Source of the DNA: Bacteroidota bacterium
GTDB lineage: Bacteria > Bacteroidota > Bacteroidia > Chitinophagales > Chitinophagaceae
Assembly: GCA_020161435.1 (NCBI GenBank)
Contig: JAIUNV010000003.1
Coordinates: 124,001 to 188,000 of the forward strand
Direction: 5' to 3'
DNA length: 64,000 nt
In this document: piece after piece, positions 47,620-56,278 of the stretch
Layout of the letters: each line of letters opens with the position of its first letter
Numbering within the stretch: position 1 is the first letter of the stretch
The notes under the pieces: generated by a model
Told to the model about the DNA's origin: nothing
The model's database searches: none
What the model saw: only the letters and a program-made list of their open reading frames with translations
Translations under genes and position numbers: made by a program

Positions 47620-47668
47620 AAAAAATGGGGAACACACCTCTGGCGCATGCCAAAAAAGGAGTGTTCCC
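47620..47668 (-). terminator. Hairpin with T-run between acpP and fabF
   Basis: 12-bp stem with one mismatch (47628-47639 with 47657-47668, GGGAACAC/GTGTTCCC outer part) and an inner TGGC/GCCA pairing. On the minus strand it is followed by C, A and six T (47620-47625). It has the form of an intrinsic terminator within the operon, probably partial. Confidence 0.65.
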
Positions 47669-47688
47669 AATAAGATTAAAGAAAACGA

Positions 47689-47925
47689 TTACTTGGCGTG
47701 TTCTTCCAGGTATGTTACAGCCTGACCTACCGTTGTAATTGTTTCTGCCTGCTCGTCGGGGATAGAAATGTTGAATTCTTTTTCAAATTCCATGATGAGC
47801 TCTACGGTATCCAAAGAATCGGCACCGAGATCGTTGGTGAATGAAGCTTCTGTAGTTACTTCTGCTTCGTCAACACCAAGCTTGTCGACAATTATTTTCT
47901 TTACTCGAGTTGCGATGTCGCTCAT
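47689..47925 (-). CDS. acpP: Acyl carrier protein
   Basis: Carries growing acyl chains on a 4'-phosphopantetheine arm. 78 residues from the ATG at 47925, normal length. The modified Ser is in [19 protein letters not shown] near 39. Acidic composition as expected. First gene of acpP-fabF-rnc, with its own promoter about 25 bp upstream. Confidence 0.97.
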   Translation of the reverse strand: MSDIATRVKKIIVDKLGVDEAEVTTEASFTNDLGADSLDTVELIMEFEKEFNISIPDEQAETITTVGQAVTYLEEHAK

Positions 47926-48255
47926 GATATGAGATTTTAGTACGGCGCAAAAATAGAGTTTTTGAGAAACAAACAAATAAACCTCCCTTTTTGTGTACAA
48001 CTGATTGGGGAAACTTCGCCAATGGCTGCTTGTTGCAGGCTAAAAAGATGTGTTGTTTCACCGCTTTTGCTTGTTTGAATTCCTGTAATTTCGCTTCCCC
48101 TCATCAGCCGGCAACGGCTTTCACACCTGCTTCCTAGCATTTTCATTCCCTGTTGTAGCCCCTGTCAGGCTCAACTTACAGATTTATCATAGCAAGCAAA
48201 AAGGAGGCTGAAAACGTGAACAACTCAGTCCTATTGCCTGCAAAAACATATTCAG
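47926..48255. other. Divergent intergenic region acpP / nucleotidyltransferase
   Basis: 330 bp with no gene. It holds the acpP promoter (47948-47977). For the plus strand, TTTG (48066-48069), a 16-base spacer and TAATTTCG (48086-48093) form a weaker candidate, giving a leader of about 155 nt for the GTG-started gene. No recognisable riboswitch or hairpin was seen in that leader. Confidence 0.4.
47948..47977 (-). promoter_or_regulatory. acpP promoter
   Basis: Minus strand: TTTG (47974-47977), 18-base spacer, TATTTTTG (47948-47955). Predicted leader about 16 nt. Confidence 0.58.
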
Positions 48256-49251
48256 GTGAAAGCAATCATTCCCGTAGCGGGAGCCGGCACCAAACTCCGG
48301 CCACATACATATACACAGCCAAAAGCATTGATTCCCATTGCCGGCAAAACCATCCTCAGCTTTATTGTAGATCAACTGCAGGAAGCCGGTGTAAAAGAAT
48401 ACATCTTTATAGTAGGCTACCTCGGCGAAAAAATCAGGGACTTTGTACAACAAGCATACCCGCATTTGCAAACGCATTTTGTATACCAAAATGAACGTCA
48501 GGGTACCGGCCACGCCATTTTGCTTTCGCAAGACATTGTACAAGATGACGAACTTATAGTAGTACTGGGCGACACTATTTGTGAGTATGACGTAAAAGAT
48601 GTGGTGAACAGCCTGGTGAGTATGCTCGGCATTAAAAAGGTAGATGACCCCCGCAGTTTTGGTGTAGCCGAGCTCGACGATGATGGCCATGTAGAACGGG
48701 TGGTGGAAAAACCAGCTATTCCCAAAAGCAATATGGCCCTGGTGGGTATCTATAAAATCAGGGAAACCCATTTATTGTTTGAATGCCTGCACCAAATTTT
48801 ATCGCAAGACATACGTACCAACGGTGATTATAACCTTACTGATGCATTGCAATGTATGATTGGTAAAGGAGCCAATTTTAAAGGCTTTCGGGTGCAAAAC
48901 TGGTTCGACTGCGGTAAGAAAGAAACCTTGCTGGAAAGCAACGCCACCCTGCTCAAAAAAAATGGCGGCAATGTAAATCCGTTACAACACACGTTTGAAA
49001 ACACTATCATCATTCCGCCGGTGAGCATTGCTCCGGGTTGCAGCATCAAAAATTCTATCATTGGTCCGCATGTGGCCATCGGCAGCAACACCACGGTCAA
49101 CTATTCCATCATCCGCGACAGCATTATTGGTTCGTACACCAACCTGTTTGAAGTAGTGCTCGACAACAGCCTGATTGGTAGCGATGCCAGTGTAAAAGGC
49201 CTGAGCCGAAGCCTCAACATTGGCGACAATACTGAGATTGACTTTGGGTAA
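48256..49251 (+). CDS. Sugar-phosphate nucleotidyltransferase
   Basis: NDP-sugar pyrophosphorylase family, 331 residues, starting at a GTG. Residues 1-230 are the nucleotidyltransferase domain: MKAIIPVAGAGTKLRPHTYT is the nucleotide-binding loop, followed by PKALIPIAGKTIL and ERQGTGHAI. Residues ~250-331 form a left-handed beta-helix of hexapeptide-like repeats (IIIPPVSIAPGCSIKNSIIG, VAIGSNTTVNYSIIRDS). The closest well-known types are glucose-1-phosphate thymidylyl- or uridylyltransferases; the exact sugar is not clear. The gene stands alone, not in a polysaccharide cluster. Confidence 0.88.
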   Translation: MKAIIPVAGAGTKLRPHTYTQPKALIPIAGKTILSFIVDQLQEAGVKEYIFIVGYLGEKIRDFVQQAYPHLQTHFVYQNERQGTGHAILLSQDIVQDDELIVVLGDTICEYDVKDVVNSLVSMLGIKKVDDPRSFGVAELDDDGHVERVVEKPAIPKSNMALVGIYKIRETHLLFECLHQILSQDIRTNGDYNLTDALQCMIGKGANFKGFRVQNWFDCGKKETLLESNATLLKKNGGNVNPLQHTFENTIIIPPVSIAPGCSIKNSIIGPHVAIGSNTTVNYSIIRDSIIGSYTNLFEVVLDNSLIGSDASVKGLSRSLNIGDNTEIDFG

Positions 49252-49259
49252 TATTTTGA

Positions 49260-49420
49260 AACGAAAAGCCGCAAGGTAGCTAAGGATTTTACCACAGAGA
49301 AGCACAGGCAACAGAAGGCATCTATTCTGAATAAATTCGTGTCATTCGTGATTATCGAGTGTATTCCAATTTGTGCTTTACTCATTCGTGAAAGTTGGTT
49401 AATCCGTGTTTCACTAAATT
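49260..49420. repeat. Phrase-like spacer repeat, site D (ATTCGTG words)
   Basis: The spacer between two plus-strand genes repeats ATTCGTG/ATCCGTG words (about 49335-49352 and 49384-49415). A segment TTACCACAGAGAAGCACAGG lies before them (about 49289-49308). Similar ATTCGTG text is familiar from other Bacteroidota spacers, stated from memory. Confidence 0.5.
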
Positions 49421-49426
49421 GCCTGC

Positions 49427-50392
49427 ATGCAAAACAGAATCATCTCTTTATTCGATATTGAATTACCCATCATTCAGGCCGGTATGATTTGGGCCAGCGG
49501 CTGGCGACTGGCCAGTGCCGTAGGCAATGCCGGCGGCCTTGGCATGCTAGGCGCCGGCAGCATGTATCCTGAAGTGTTACAATCACATATCCGCCAATAC
49601 AAAGCCGCCAGCAGTAAGCCCTTTGCCGTAAATCTGCCGCTGCTTTATCCCGATATCGACAAGCACATTCAAATAATTATTGAAGAAAAAGTGCCCATCG
49701 TTTTTACCAGCGCCGGCAATCCAAAAACATGGACGGGTATGCTGAAAAGTAATGGCATAAAAGTGGTGCATGTAGTAAGCAGCAGCAAGTTTGCACTAAA
49801 GGCACAAGAAGCAGGCTGTGATGCAGTGGTGGCTGAAGGTTTTGAAGCCGGTGGCCACAACGGCCGTGAAGAAACCACCACGTTGGTGCTCATTCCTGCT
49901 GTAGCAAAAGCGGTAGACATACCGGTGATTGCAGCCGGTGGCATTGGCACCGGTGCACAAATGGCCGCTGCGTTATGCCTGGGTGCAGAAGCCGTACAGG
50001 TAGGCAGCCGCTTTGTGGCCAGCCACGAAGCCAGCAGCCACGAGGCTTTTAAGCAAGCCGTGGTGCAAGCACAAGAAGGCGACACCAAACTCATGCTGAA
50101 AACCCTAACGCCAGTCAGATTGCTGAAAAACGAATTTTACCAGGCTGTTGAAGCTGCCGAAAACAATGCTGCCGGCAAAGAAGAACTTGCCGCATTGCTG
50201 GGCCGCGGCCGTGCCAAAAAAGGCATGTTTGAAGGTGATATGCAAGAAGGAGAACTGGAAATTGGTCAGGTGAGTGCTTTAATCAATAGCATACAACCAG
50301 CTGCAGCAATTGTGCACGAACTCTGGCAAGATTGCCAACGCAGTTTGCAACAAACAGCTACTGCGTTTACATCCAATTTGAAAATTGGCTAA
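49427..50392 (+). CDS. FMN-dependent nitronate monooxygenase / FabK-like protein
   Basis: TIM-barrel flavoprotein of 321 residues. PIIQAGMIWASGWRLASAVG opens the barrel; the central AEGFEAGGHNG and the late AAGGIGTGAQMAAAL and GAEAVQVGSRF bind FMN phosphate. The family includes 2-nitropropane dioxygenases (nitronate monooxygenases) and the enoyl-ACP reductase FabK; sequence alone does not separate them here. FabK is possible given acpP-fabF nearby, but they are 1.5 kb away and divergent. Confidence 0.82.
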   Translation: MQNRIISLFDIELPIIQAGMIWASGWRLASAVGNAGGLGMLGAGSMYPEVLQSHIRQYKAASSKPFAVNLPLLYPDIDKHIQIIIEEKVPIVFTSAGNPKTWTGMLKSNGIKVVHVVSSSKFALKAQEAGCDAVVAEGFEAGGHNGREETTTLVLIPAVAKAVDIPVIAAGGIGTGAQMAAALCLGAEAVQVGSRFVASHEASSHEAFKQAVVQAQEGDTKLMLKTLTPVRLLKNEFYQAVEAAENNAAGKEELAALLGRGRAKKGMFEGDMQEGELEIGQVSALINSIQPAAAIVHELWQDCQRSLQQTATAFTSNLKIG

Positions 50393-50396
50393 TGGA

Positions 50397-50556
50397 AAGG
50401 CAATAACAAATAAGCAATAAAGAATAAGAAATAAGGAAATACAAACAGCCATCACAAGTCTATTCAACTCGTGAACCCCTCGAACACTGGAACGCTGGAA
50501 CTTTTGAAAGCTCAAACTTGTGAACTCGTAAACTTGTAAACTTACCAACTTCCTTA
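50397..50556. repeat. Phrase-like spacer repeat, site E
   Basis: It begins with AATAAG words (50401-50438) that share the 17-mer GAATAAGAAATAAGGAA with site A. It then changes to GAAC-based words (CTCGTGAACCCCTCGAAC, CACTGGAACGCTGGAAC, GTGAACTCGTAAACTTG) up to just before the ATG of the next gene. Confidence 0.6.
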
Positions 50557-50560
50557 CCCC

Positions 50561-51256
50561 ATGCAACACCTCAAAGTCATAGCCTTCGACGCCGATGATA
50601 CCCTCTGGGTAAACGAACCTTACTTCCGCGAAACGGAAGATAAGTTTTGCGCCCTGCTCGAAGATTTTATGCCGCTGCATACAGCGCAAAAAGCACTGTT
50701 TCAGATGGAAATGAAAAACCTGAAACTCTATGGCTACGGCGTAAAAGGCTTTATGCTCAGCATGATTGAATCTGCTTTGGAAATCAGCAACCATCAGGCA
50801 AAGCCTCTCGTGTATGAAAAGATATTGGCTTTCGGAAAAGAGCTGTTGGAAAAGCCGATAGAACTACTGCCGGGCGTAGAAGAGGTCTTGGAGAAATTAC
50901 AACCACACTACCGCATTGTGGTAGCTACCAAAGGCGACCTGCTCGATCAGGAACGCAAACTCAAAAAAAGTGGTTTGGAAAAATATTTTCACCACATCGA
51001 AATCATGAGCGACAAGCAGGTGGCCGATTATGAGAAACTCATCCGCCATTTAGACATTCAGCCTTCTGAGTTCATGATGATTGGCAACTCACTGAAAAGC
51101 GATGTGCTGCCGGTGCTCGAAATGGGTGGTCATGCGGTGCATGTACCCTTTCATACCATATGGGAGCACGAACGCATCGACCACCAGGTGGAGCACAAAA
51201 ATTTTATTCAGGTGGAGCATGCCAATGAGCTCTTATCGGTTTTGATAAAACCCTGA
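50561..51256 (+). CDS. HAD-superfamily hydrolase
   Basis: Haloacid dehalogenase-like phosphatase, 231 residues. Motif I AFDADDTLWVNE with the nucleophile Asp is at 9-20, motif II around VVATKGD near 126, and motif IV MMIGNSLKSDVLP near 169-181. A helical cap of about 70 residues lies between motifs I and II. The substrate is unknown. Neighbours give no pathway context. Confidence 0.87.
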   Translation: MQHLKVIAFDADDTLWVNEPYFRETEDKFCALLEDFMPLHTAQKALFQMEMKNLKLYGYGVKGFMLSMIESALEISNHQAKPLVYEKILAFGKELLEKPIELLPGVEEVLEKLQPHYRIVVATKGDLLDQERKLKKSGLEKYFHHIEIMSDKQVADYEKLIRHLDIQPSEFMMIGNSLKSDVLPVLEMGGHAVHVPFHTIWEHERIDHQVEHKNFIQVEHANELLSVLIKP

Positions 51257-51368
51257 CGAAAGCGCCGAATGCTGTAGTAATGTTTCGATTTTGAGGCAAA
51301 AACATTGACAACATCTTTTCAAATGCGCAGACTGCTTAATTTTCACACCTTAAAAGACAAGCAGTCAT

Positions 51369-52736
51369 ATGAAGGATGTAAAAATTTTACTGAGCGAAGA
51401 TGAAATGCCCCGGCACTGGTACAATATCCAGGCCGATATGCCCAACAAGCCATTGCCACCCTTGCACCCCGGCACCAAAAAGCCGGTGGGCCCGCAAGAT
51501 CTGGCACCGCTTTTTCCCATGGAACTTATCAAGCAGGAAGTAAGTCAGGACCCATGGATTGAAATACCCGACGAAGTGCGGGACATTTACCGCCAGTGGC
51601 GCCCCTCGCCATTGTTCAGGGCACGCCGGTTAGAAAAGCTGCTGGATACACCCGCTAAGATTTACTACAAATACGAAGGGGTGAGTCCCAGTGGCAGCCA
51701 CAAAACCAACACAGCAGTTGCACAGGCTTATTACAACAAACAAGAAGGGGTAAAACGCATCACTACCGAAACAGGTGCGGGCCAGTGGGGCACTGCACTC
51801 AGTATTGCCTGCCAAATGTTTGGCATCGAATGCGAAGTGTACATGGTGCGCATCAGCTTTGAGCAAAAGCCATACCGCAAAGCACTCATGAATGCCTTTG
51901 GTGCCAAAGTATTCAGCTCTCCCACCAACCTTACCAATGCCGGCCGGCACATACTTGCTACCGACCCCAACACAGCGGGCAGCCTGGGCATTGCCATCAG
52001 CGAAGCCATTGAAATGGCTGTGCAAGATGAGCATACAAAATATGCATTGGGCAGTGTGCTCAACCACGTACTCATGCACCAAACCATCATTGGGCAAGAG
52101 TGCTTATTACAATTAGAAAAAGCCGGCGACTATCCCGATATCGTGATTGCACCGCTGGGCGGCGGCAGCAATTTTGCGGGCATGGCCTTTCCGTTTTTGC
52201 GTCACAATTTGGTGGATGGCAAACAAACCCGTTGCATAGCTGTAGAGCCCGCCAGTTGCCCCAAACTTACGCAGGGCGAATTCCGCTACGACTTTGGCGA
52301 CTCTGCAGGTTATACCCCATTGCTGCCCATGTACACCTTGGGCCACAACTTTCGGCCCGCAGCCATACATGCCGGTGGCCTGCGCTACCATGGCGCCAGT
52401 GTATTGTGCAGCCAGCTGCTGAAAGATGGTTTGATTGAAGCCAAAGCCCTGCAACAATTGGAGTGCTTCGAAGCAGGTATTCAGTTTGCCAAGGCAGAAG
52501 GCATTATTCCGGCACCGGAAGCTAACCATGCTGTGGCGCAAGCCATCCGCGAAGCAAAGCTGTGCAAAGAATCGGGTGAAAGCAAAACCATTCTCTTCAA
52601 CCTTTGCGGCCATGGCCACCTCGACCTGCAGGCCTACAACGACTACTTCGATGGTAAGTTGCAAGACCACTACCTCACCGAAGAAGAACTGAAAGGTAGT
52701 TTGAAAGAATTGGCCGACTACCCGCCGGTTGCATAA
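51369..52736 (+). CDS. TrpB2-type tryptophan synthase beta-like protein
   Basis: PLP enzyme of the long TrpB2 group, 455 residues versus ~400 for canonical TrpB. The PLP Lys is in [16 protein letters not shown] near 117, and the phosphate loop is [14 protein letters not shown] near 262. [13 protein letters not shown] carries the catalytic Glu region. The N-terminus ([20 protein letters not shown]) is typical of TrpB2. No trpA or other trp gene is adjacent, so it may condense indole and serine on its own or act on another substrate. Confidence 0.9.
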   Translation: MKDVKILLSEDEMPRHWYNIQADMPNKPLPPLHPGTKKPVGPQDLAPLFPMELIKQEVSQDPWIEIPDEVRDIYRQWRPSPLFRARRLEKLLDTPAKIYYKYEGVSPSGSHKTNTAVAQAYYNKQEGVKRITTETGAGQWGTALSIACQMFGIECEVYMVRISFEQKPYRKALMNAFGAKVFSSPTNLTNAGRHILATDPNTAGSLGIAISEAIEMAVQDEHTKYALGSVLNHVLMHQTIIGQECLLQLEKAGDYPDIVIAPLGGGSNFAGMAFPFLRHNLVDGKQTRCIAVEPASCPKLTQGEFRYDFGDSAGYTPLLPMYTLGHNFRPAAIHAGGLRYHGASVLCSQLLKDGLIEAKALQQLECFEAGIQFAKAEGIIPAPEANHAVAQAIREAKLCKESGESKTILFNLCGHGHLDLQAYNDYFDGKLQDHYLTEEELKGSLKELADYPPVA

Positions 52737-52760
52737 CTGCACTTTCGTGATACAATAACA

Positions 52761-52790
52761 AAAAGGCTGAAGCAAACACTTCAGCCTTTT
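52761..52790. terminator. Bidirectional terminator
   Basis: 12-bp perfect stem AAAAGGCTGAAG/CTTCAGCCTTTT (52761-52772 and 52779-52790) with a six-base loop, between two convergent genes. Confidence 0.88.
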
Positions 52791-52810
52791 GTTTTATTCA
52801 TCAATGAGCA

Positions 52811-54145
52811 TTAGTCTTTTCTAAAAGCCCATTTCCACATTTCTTTCAGTGTTACTTTTTTTCCGTACATCAAAATGCCTGTGCGGTAAATTTTGGCACT
52901 CAGCCAGGTAGTACCCAAAAAGCCCAACACCAGCGATACCATGCTCAACGCCAGTTGCCAGTAAGGCACTGTACCCGGTACGCCAAAGGGCAGGCGGGCC
53001 ATCATTACAATGGGTGAGCTAAACGGAATGATACTGGCCCAGGTAGCCAAGGCACTTTCGGGACGAGTTACCGCATTCATCATAATGACAATACTGAAAA
53101 TAATGGGCATGGTAATGGGCATCATCAGGCTTTGTGCATCCTGCGGATCTTCATTTACTGCACTACCTACGGCCGCAAACAACGCTGCATAAAACAGGTA
53201 GCCAAATACAAAGTAGAACAAGAAACAACCTACAATGAACCACCAGTTAACGCTGCTCAATGTATGCTTAGCTTCAGCAAAAGCCATGGTAGCCTGATTG
53301 GCCTGAACAGCCATGCCCGCACCGGGTACACCTTTGTTCATGGCATTTACCTGCTCCATTACTTCGGCGGGTACAAACAGCCCAATGAGAGACGTGAGTC
53401 CCACAATGAGCAACACCCACAACACAAACTGCGTAACACCCACCGCACCAATGCCAATGATTTTTCCCAGCATTAACTGCTTTGGCTTTACGCTGCTCAC
53501 CACCACTTCGGCTATGCGGTTGGTTTTTTCTTCCATCACACCACGCATTACCATGGCGCCGTACAAAAACAACGTAATGTAAATGAGAAAGCCTGCGCCA
53601 TATCCCACTGCATACGCCACGCCGCTATTACCGGCTTTTACTTCGCTGCCGCCATCAAGCACTTTGTTGTCGAAGCCCACTTCTTTGGCCTGGCTGCGGA
53701 TAGAATCATAAGCAGCTTTACTCATGCCGCCCTGCTGTGTAACCATGCGGGTTTCAATAGCATCGTTCAGCCTGCGGCGAATGCTGCCTTCGGTAATAAC
53801 GCTCAGGTTTTTTCTGGTGTAAATTTCGAAGCGTTCTGTGGTGCTGTTCATGCCGTTGCCCGGCGCCAACAGTACAGCAGAATAACCTTTCGACAATAAA
53901 GAAGTATCTGCACCGGGCAAAAACTCAAATTTGAGTTGCTCGCCGGGCTCCAGAAATTCTTTGAGCAAACCGTTCTTATCAGCCACTGCAATTTTTTCCT
54001 GCTGCACATTTTTTACCGTCATAAAAATGACAGCCGCAATAATGCCTGCCAGTAAAATCGGTGTCAGAAAAGTACTGAGAACAAAAGTTTTTTTGGATAC
54101 CCTGGTCAGGTATTCCCGTTTGATGATTAACCAGGTTTTATTCAT
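52811..54145 (-). CDS. ABC-2 permease, NatB-like
   Basis: 444 residues. The first membrane segment (LSTFLTPILLAGIIAAVIFM) follows a basic N-terminus (KREYLTRVSKKTF). A large extracytoplasmic domain (about 45-180) precedes five further membrane segments. EEKTNRIAEVVVSSVKPKQL in the middle is a hallmark of NatB/YhaP-type ABC-2 permeases. Paired with the ATPase gene 39 bp upstream. Relatives export Na+, but the substrate here is not shown. Confidence 0.9.
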   Translation of the reverse strand: MNKTWLIIKREYLTRVSKKTFVLSTFLTPILLAGIIAAVIFMTVKNVQQEKIAVADKNGLLKEFLEPGEQLKFEFLPGADTSLLSKGYSAVLLAPGNGMNSTTERFEIYTRKNLSVITEGSIRRRLNDAIETRMVTQQGGMSKAAYDSIRSQAKEVGFDNKVLDGGSEVKAGNSGVAYAVGYGAGFLIYITLFLYGAMVMRGVMEEKTNRIAEVVVSSVKPKQLMLGKIIGIGAVGVTQFVLWVLLIVGLTSLIGLFVPAEVMEQVNAMNKGVPGAGMAVQANQATMAFAEAKHTLSSVNWWFIVGCFLFYFVFGYLFYAALFAAVGSAVNEDPQDAQSLMMPITMPIIFSIVIMMNAVTRPESALATWASIIPFSSPIVMMARLPFGVPGTVPYWQLALSMVSLVLGFLGTTWLSAKIYRTGILMYGKKVTLKEMWKWAFRKD

Positions 54146-54184
54146 AGAAAATAAGCTTGTAGGTAAAAGAAAAAGTGAAGGGCA

Positions 54185-55114
54185 TTACAACGATGCATCA
54201 AACTTGCGGGCAGTGGGCGTGCCTTCTACAATTTTGATGAAGATGTCGTTGAGAGAAGGCAGAATTTCATTGAAGGATTGAATAGACACACCCTGCTGAA
54301 TGAGGTATTGCAGCACTTCGTTGTTGCTCACACCGTCTTGCAGTTTGATGATGGCTTTCTGGTCTTTTTGCCCAATGACATTAAAGAGAGGCGTTTGCCA
54401 TTGCCCTGCATCGGCAGCAGCACCTACAGCAAACAGATGTTCTTTAAAGTCTTGCTTTACCTGATCCACGGTGCCGTCCAGTACTTTTTTGCCTTTGTTT
54501 ACCAGCACTATTTGTTTACAGATTTCTTCTACCTGCTCCATGCGGTGTGTAGAAAAAATAATAGTAGCACCTTCCTGTGCCAAACGGAAAATTTCGTCTT
54601 TAATAAGGTTAGCATTCACCGGATCGAGACCGCTGAATGGTTCATCGAGAATGATCAGTTTGGGGCGGTGCAGTACGGTGGTTACAAACTGCAGTTTCTG
54701 GCTCATACCCTTGCTCAGGTCTTCAACTTTTTTGTTCCACCAGCTTTCCATTTCGAGGCGTACAAACCAGTCTTTAATAGCGGCCATGGCATCGGCACGG
54801 CTCATGCCCCGCAGCTGTGCCAGATACAGTGCCTGCTCACCAATTTTCATTTTTTTGTACAAGCCTCTTTCTTCGGGCATGTAACCAATCTGGGCAATAT
54901 CTTCTTCCGGCTGAAACTTGCGGCCATCAAAACTGATGCTGCCAGCGTCGGGAAAAAAGATACCCGTAATCATACGGATGAGCGTGGTTTTGCCGGCGCC
55001 ATTGGGCCCGAGCAAACCAAAGATGCTACCCGGTGCAATGGAGAAAGAAATGTCGTCGACGGCTTTTTGCGAAGCAAAATGCTTCACCAGGTGATTGACC
55101 TCTAGAATGTTCAT
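54185..55114 (-). CDS. ABC-2 exporter ATP-binding protein, NatA-like
   Basis: 309 residues from the ATG at 55114. Walker A LLGPNGAGKTTLIRM near 34, signature DLSKGMSQKLQFV, Walker B LIILDEPFSGLDPVN, and switch His in IIFSTHRMEQVEEI. EERGLYKKMK after the Q-loop and the DUF4162-like C-terminal region (about 225-300) are typical of NatA/YhaQ proteins. Forms an operon with the downstream permease. Confidence 0.92.
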   Translation of the reverse strand: MNILEVNHLVKHFASQKAVDDISFSIAPGSIFGLLGPNGAGKTTLIRMITGIFFPDAGSISFDGRKFQPEEDIAQIGYMPEERGLYKKMKIGEQALYLAQLRGMSRADAMAAIKDWFVRLEMESWWNKKVEDLSKGMSQKLQFVTTVLHRPKLIILDEPFSGLDPVNANLIKDEIFRLAQEGATIIFSTHRMEQVEEICKQIVLVNKGKKVLDGTVDQVKQDFKEHLFAVGAAADAGQWQTPLFNVIGQKDQKAIIKLQDGVSNNEVLQYLIQQGVSIQSFNEILPSLNDIFIKIVEGTPTARKFDASL

Positions 55115-55234
55115 AAGTGATAGGTTGGAGCCATGAAGATAGGCACTACCTCTACTCACTTCATCTTTCTACACCAGTGGTTGCAGCGGCTTATCAGTTA
55201 CAATAGCGCAGTAGGAATTGCAATACATGCCCCG

Positions 55235-56167
55235 CTACTTTACAGGCCATTGCGCCGGGTCATTGCTATGAAAGCGATTGTCGAACGAAAGCCATAACCA
55301 TTTTTTGCTCCCTTTTATTCTGTACCATTTTTCTGCCACAATGCGGCCTTTGGCATCGTATTCAAAATACAAGTAAATGAAGGGGTCTTGCTTGTATGAA
55401 ATACTGGCGCCATTTACAGCAGCGCCCTTTTCCTGCATCAATTCGATAGTATAACGAGCCTCAATGCTGTTGTAGCTATCTGTTACACGAACGGCATATT
55501 TATCCAGCTTCAATTCATCGGGTATCCATTGAATTGTTTTTTCATTAGCCACATTTTTACTCACCCTTATCCGGGATAATTTATTGTTGAAGCCCATTTG
55601 ATATTCGTACATCTCTGGCTTTTGTAACAGTAAAAGATGAACGTCGAATGGCAGGATAGAATCTGCCATGAAATTCTGGCCTTCATCATCCATGGCATCT
55701 GTAAAACTGCCCCGCCAGTTGTAGTTGAGGATTACACTGGGACCTGCTTTGCCGTCAGCATCATAGGTAGTAACCACCCGTTGGCGAATAATATTGTCGA
55801 GATAATTAATGGAGTCTTTGTATTTAATGCCCACACCATTGAGTGTAGCAACTCCTCCGGCTGGGCCAATTATTTTTTGCCCAAGACCATACAACAAAAT
55901 CGCATCTACACCTTCGGCCTTTCCAAGCTCCTGCAGTTTGCTGATGAGTTCGTTTGTTTCTACCGAAATATCAGCACTCACTTCTACAATATGCGTAGCG
56001 ATATACGGCTGCGTTGGTTTGCTGTCGGGTAAAAATATGGCAGGTGTTTTGCCAGTATATACCAATGGCAACGGATGCAGCGAAGCAGGTGTACGTACAA
56101 TAGTTGTTTGCGCATGCAATACAGTAGCAGCAAGGCACAACAAGATGCCGGAAATGAGCTCTCTCAT
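55235..56167 (-). CDS. Secreted protein of unknown function
   Basis: 310 residues from the ATG at 56167, giving the signal peptide MRELISGILLCLAATVLHAQ. I do not recognise a family. The mature protein begins with a Pro-rich stretch and a segment (ATHIVEVSADISVETNELIS) that could be a small alpha/beta fold. It ends in a beta-rich part with RIVAEKWYRIKGSKKWLWLS. Stands alone between two unrelated minus-strand genes; predicted periplasmic or surface. Confidence 0.65.
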   Translation of the reverse strand: MRELISGILLCLAATVLHAQTTIVRTPASLHPLPLVYTGKTPAIFLPDSKPTQPYIATHIVEVSADISVETNELISKLQELGKAEGVDAILLYGLGQKIIGPAGGVATLNGVGIKYKDSINYLDNIIRQRVVTTYDADGKAGPSVILNYNWRGSFTDAMDDEGQNFMADSILPFDVHLLLLQKPEMYEYQMGFNNKLSRIRVSKNVANEKTIQWIPDELKLDKYAVRVTDSYNSIEARYTIELMQEKGAAVNGASISYKQDPFIYLYFEYDAKGRIVAEKWYRIKGSKKWLWLSFDNRFHSNDPAQWPVK

Positions 56168-56278
56168 ACAACAGAATTTACAGAGCAAGTAACAGCGATT
56201 GGCAATGCCACTGCGCCAGCAAAACGTTAATCGTAGCGAAAGAAAACGCTAATGTTATGCAGCGAAAATAGGAACGAA

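Noticed and set aside
48187..48771. 194-codon minus-strand open frame
   Set aside because: Overlaps the nucleotidyltransferase gene on the other strand and has no recognisable feature.
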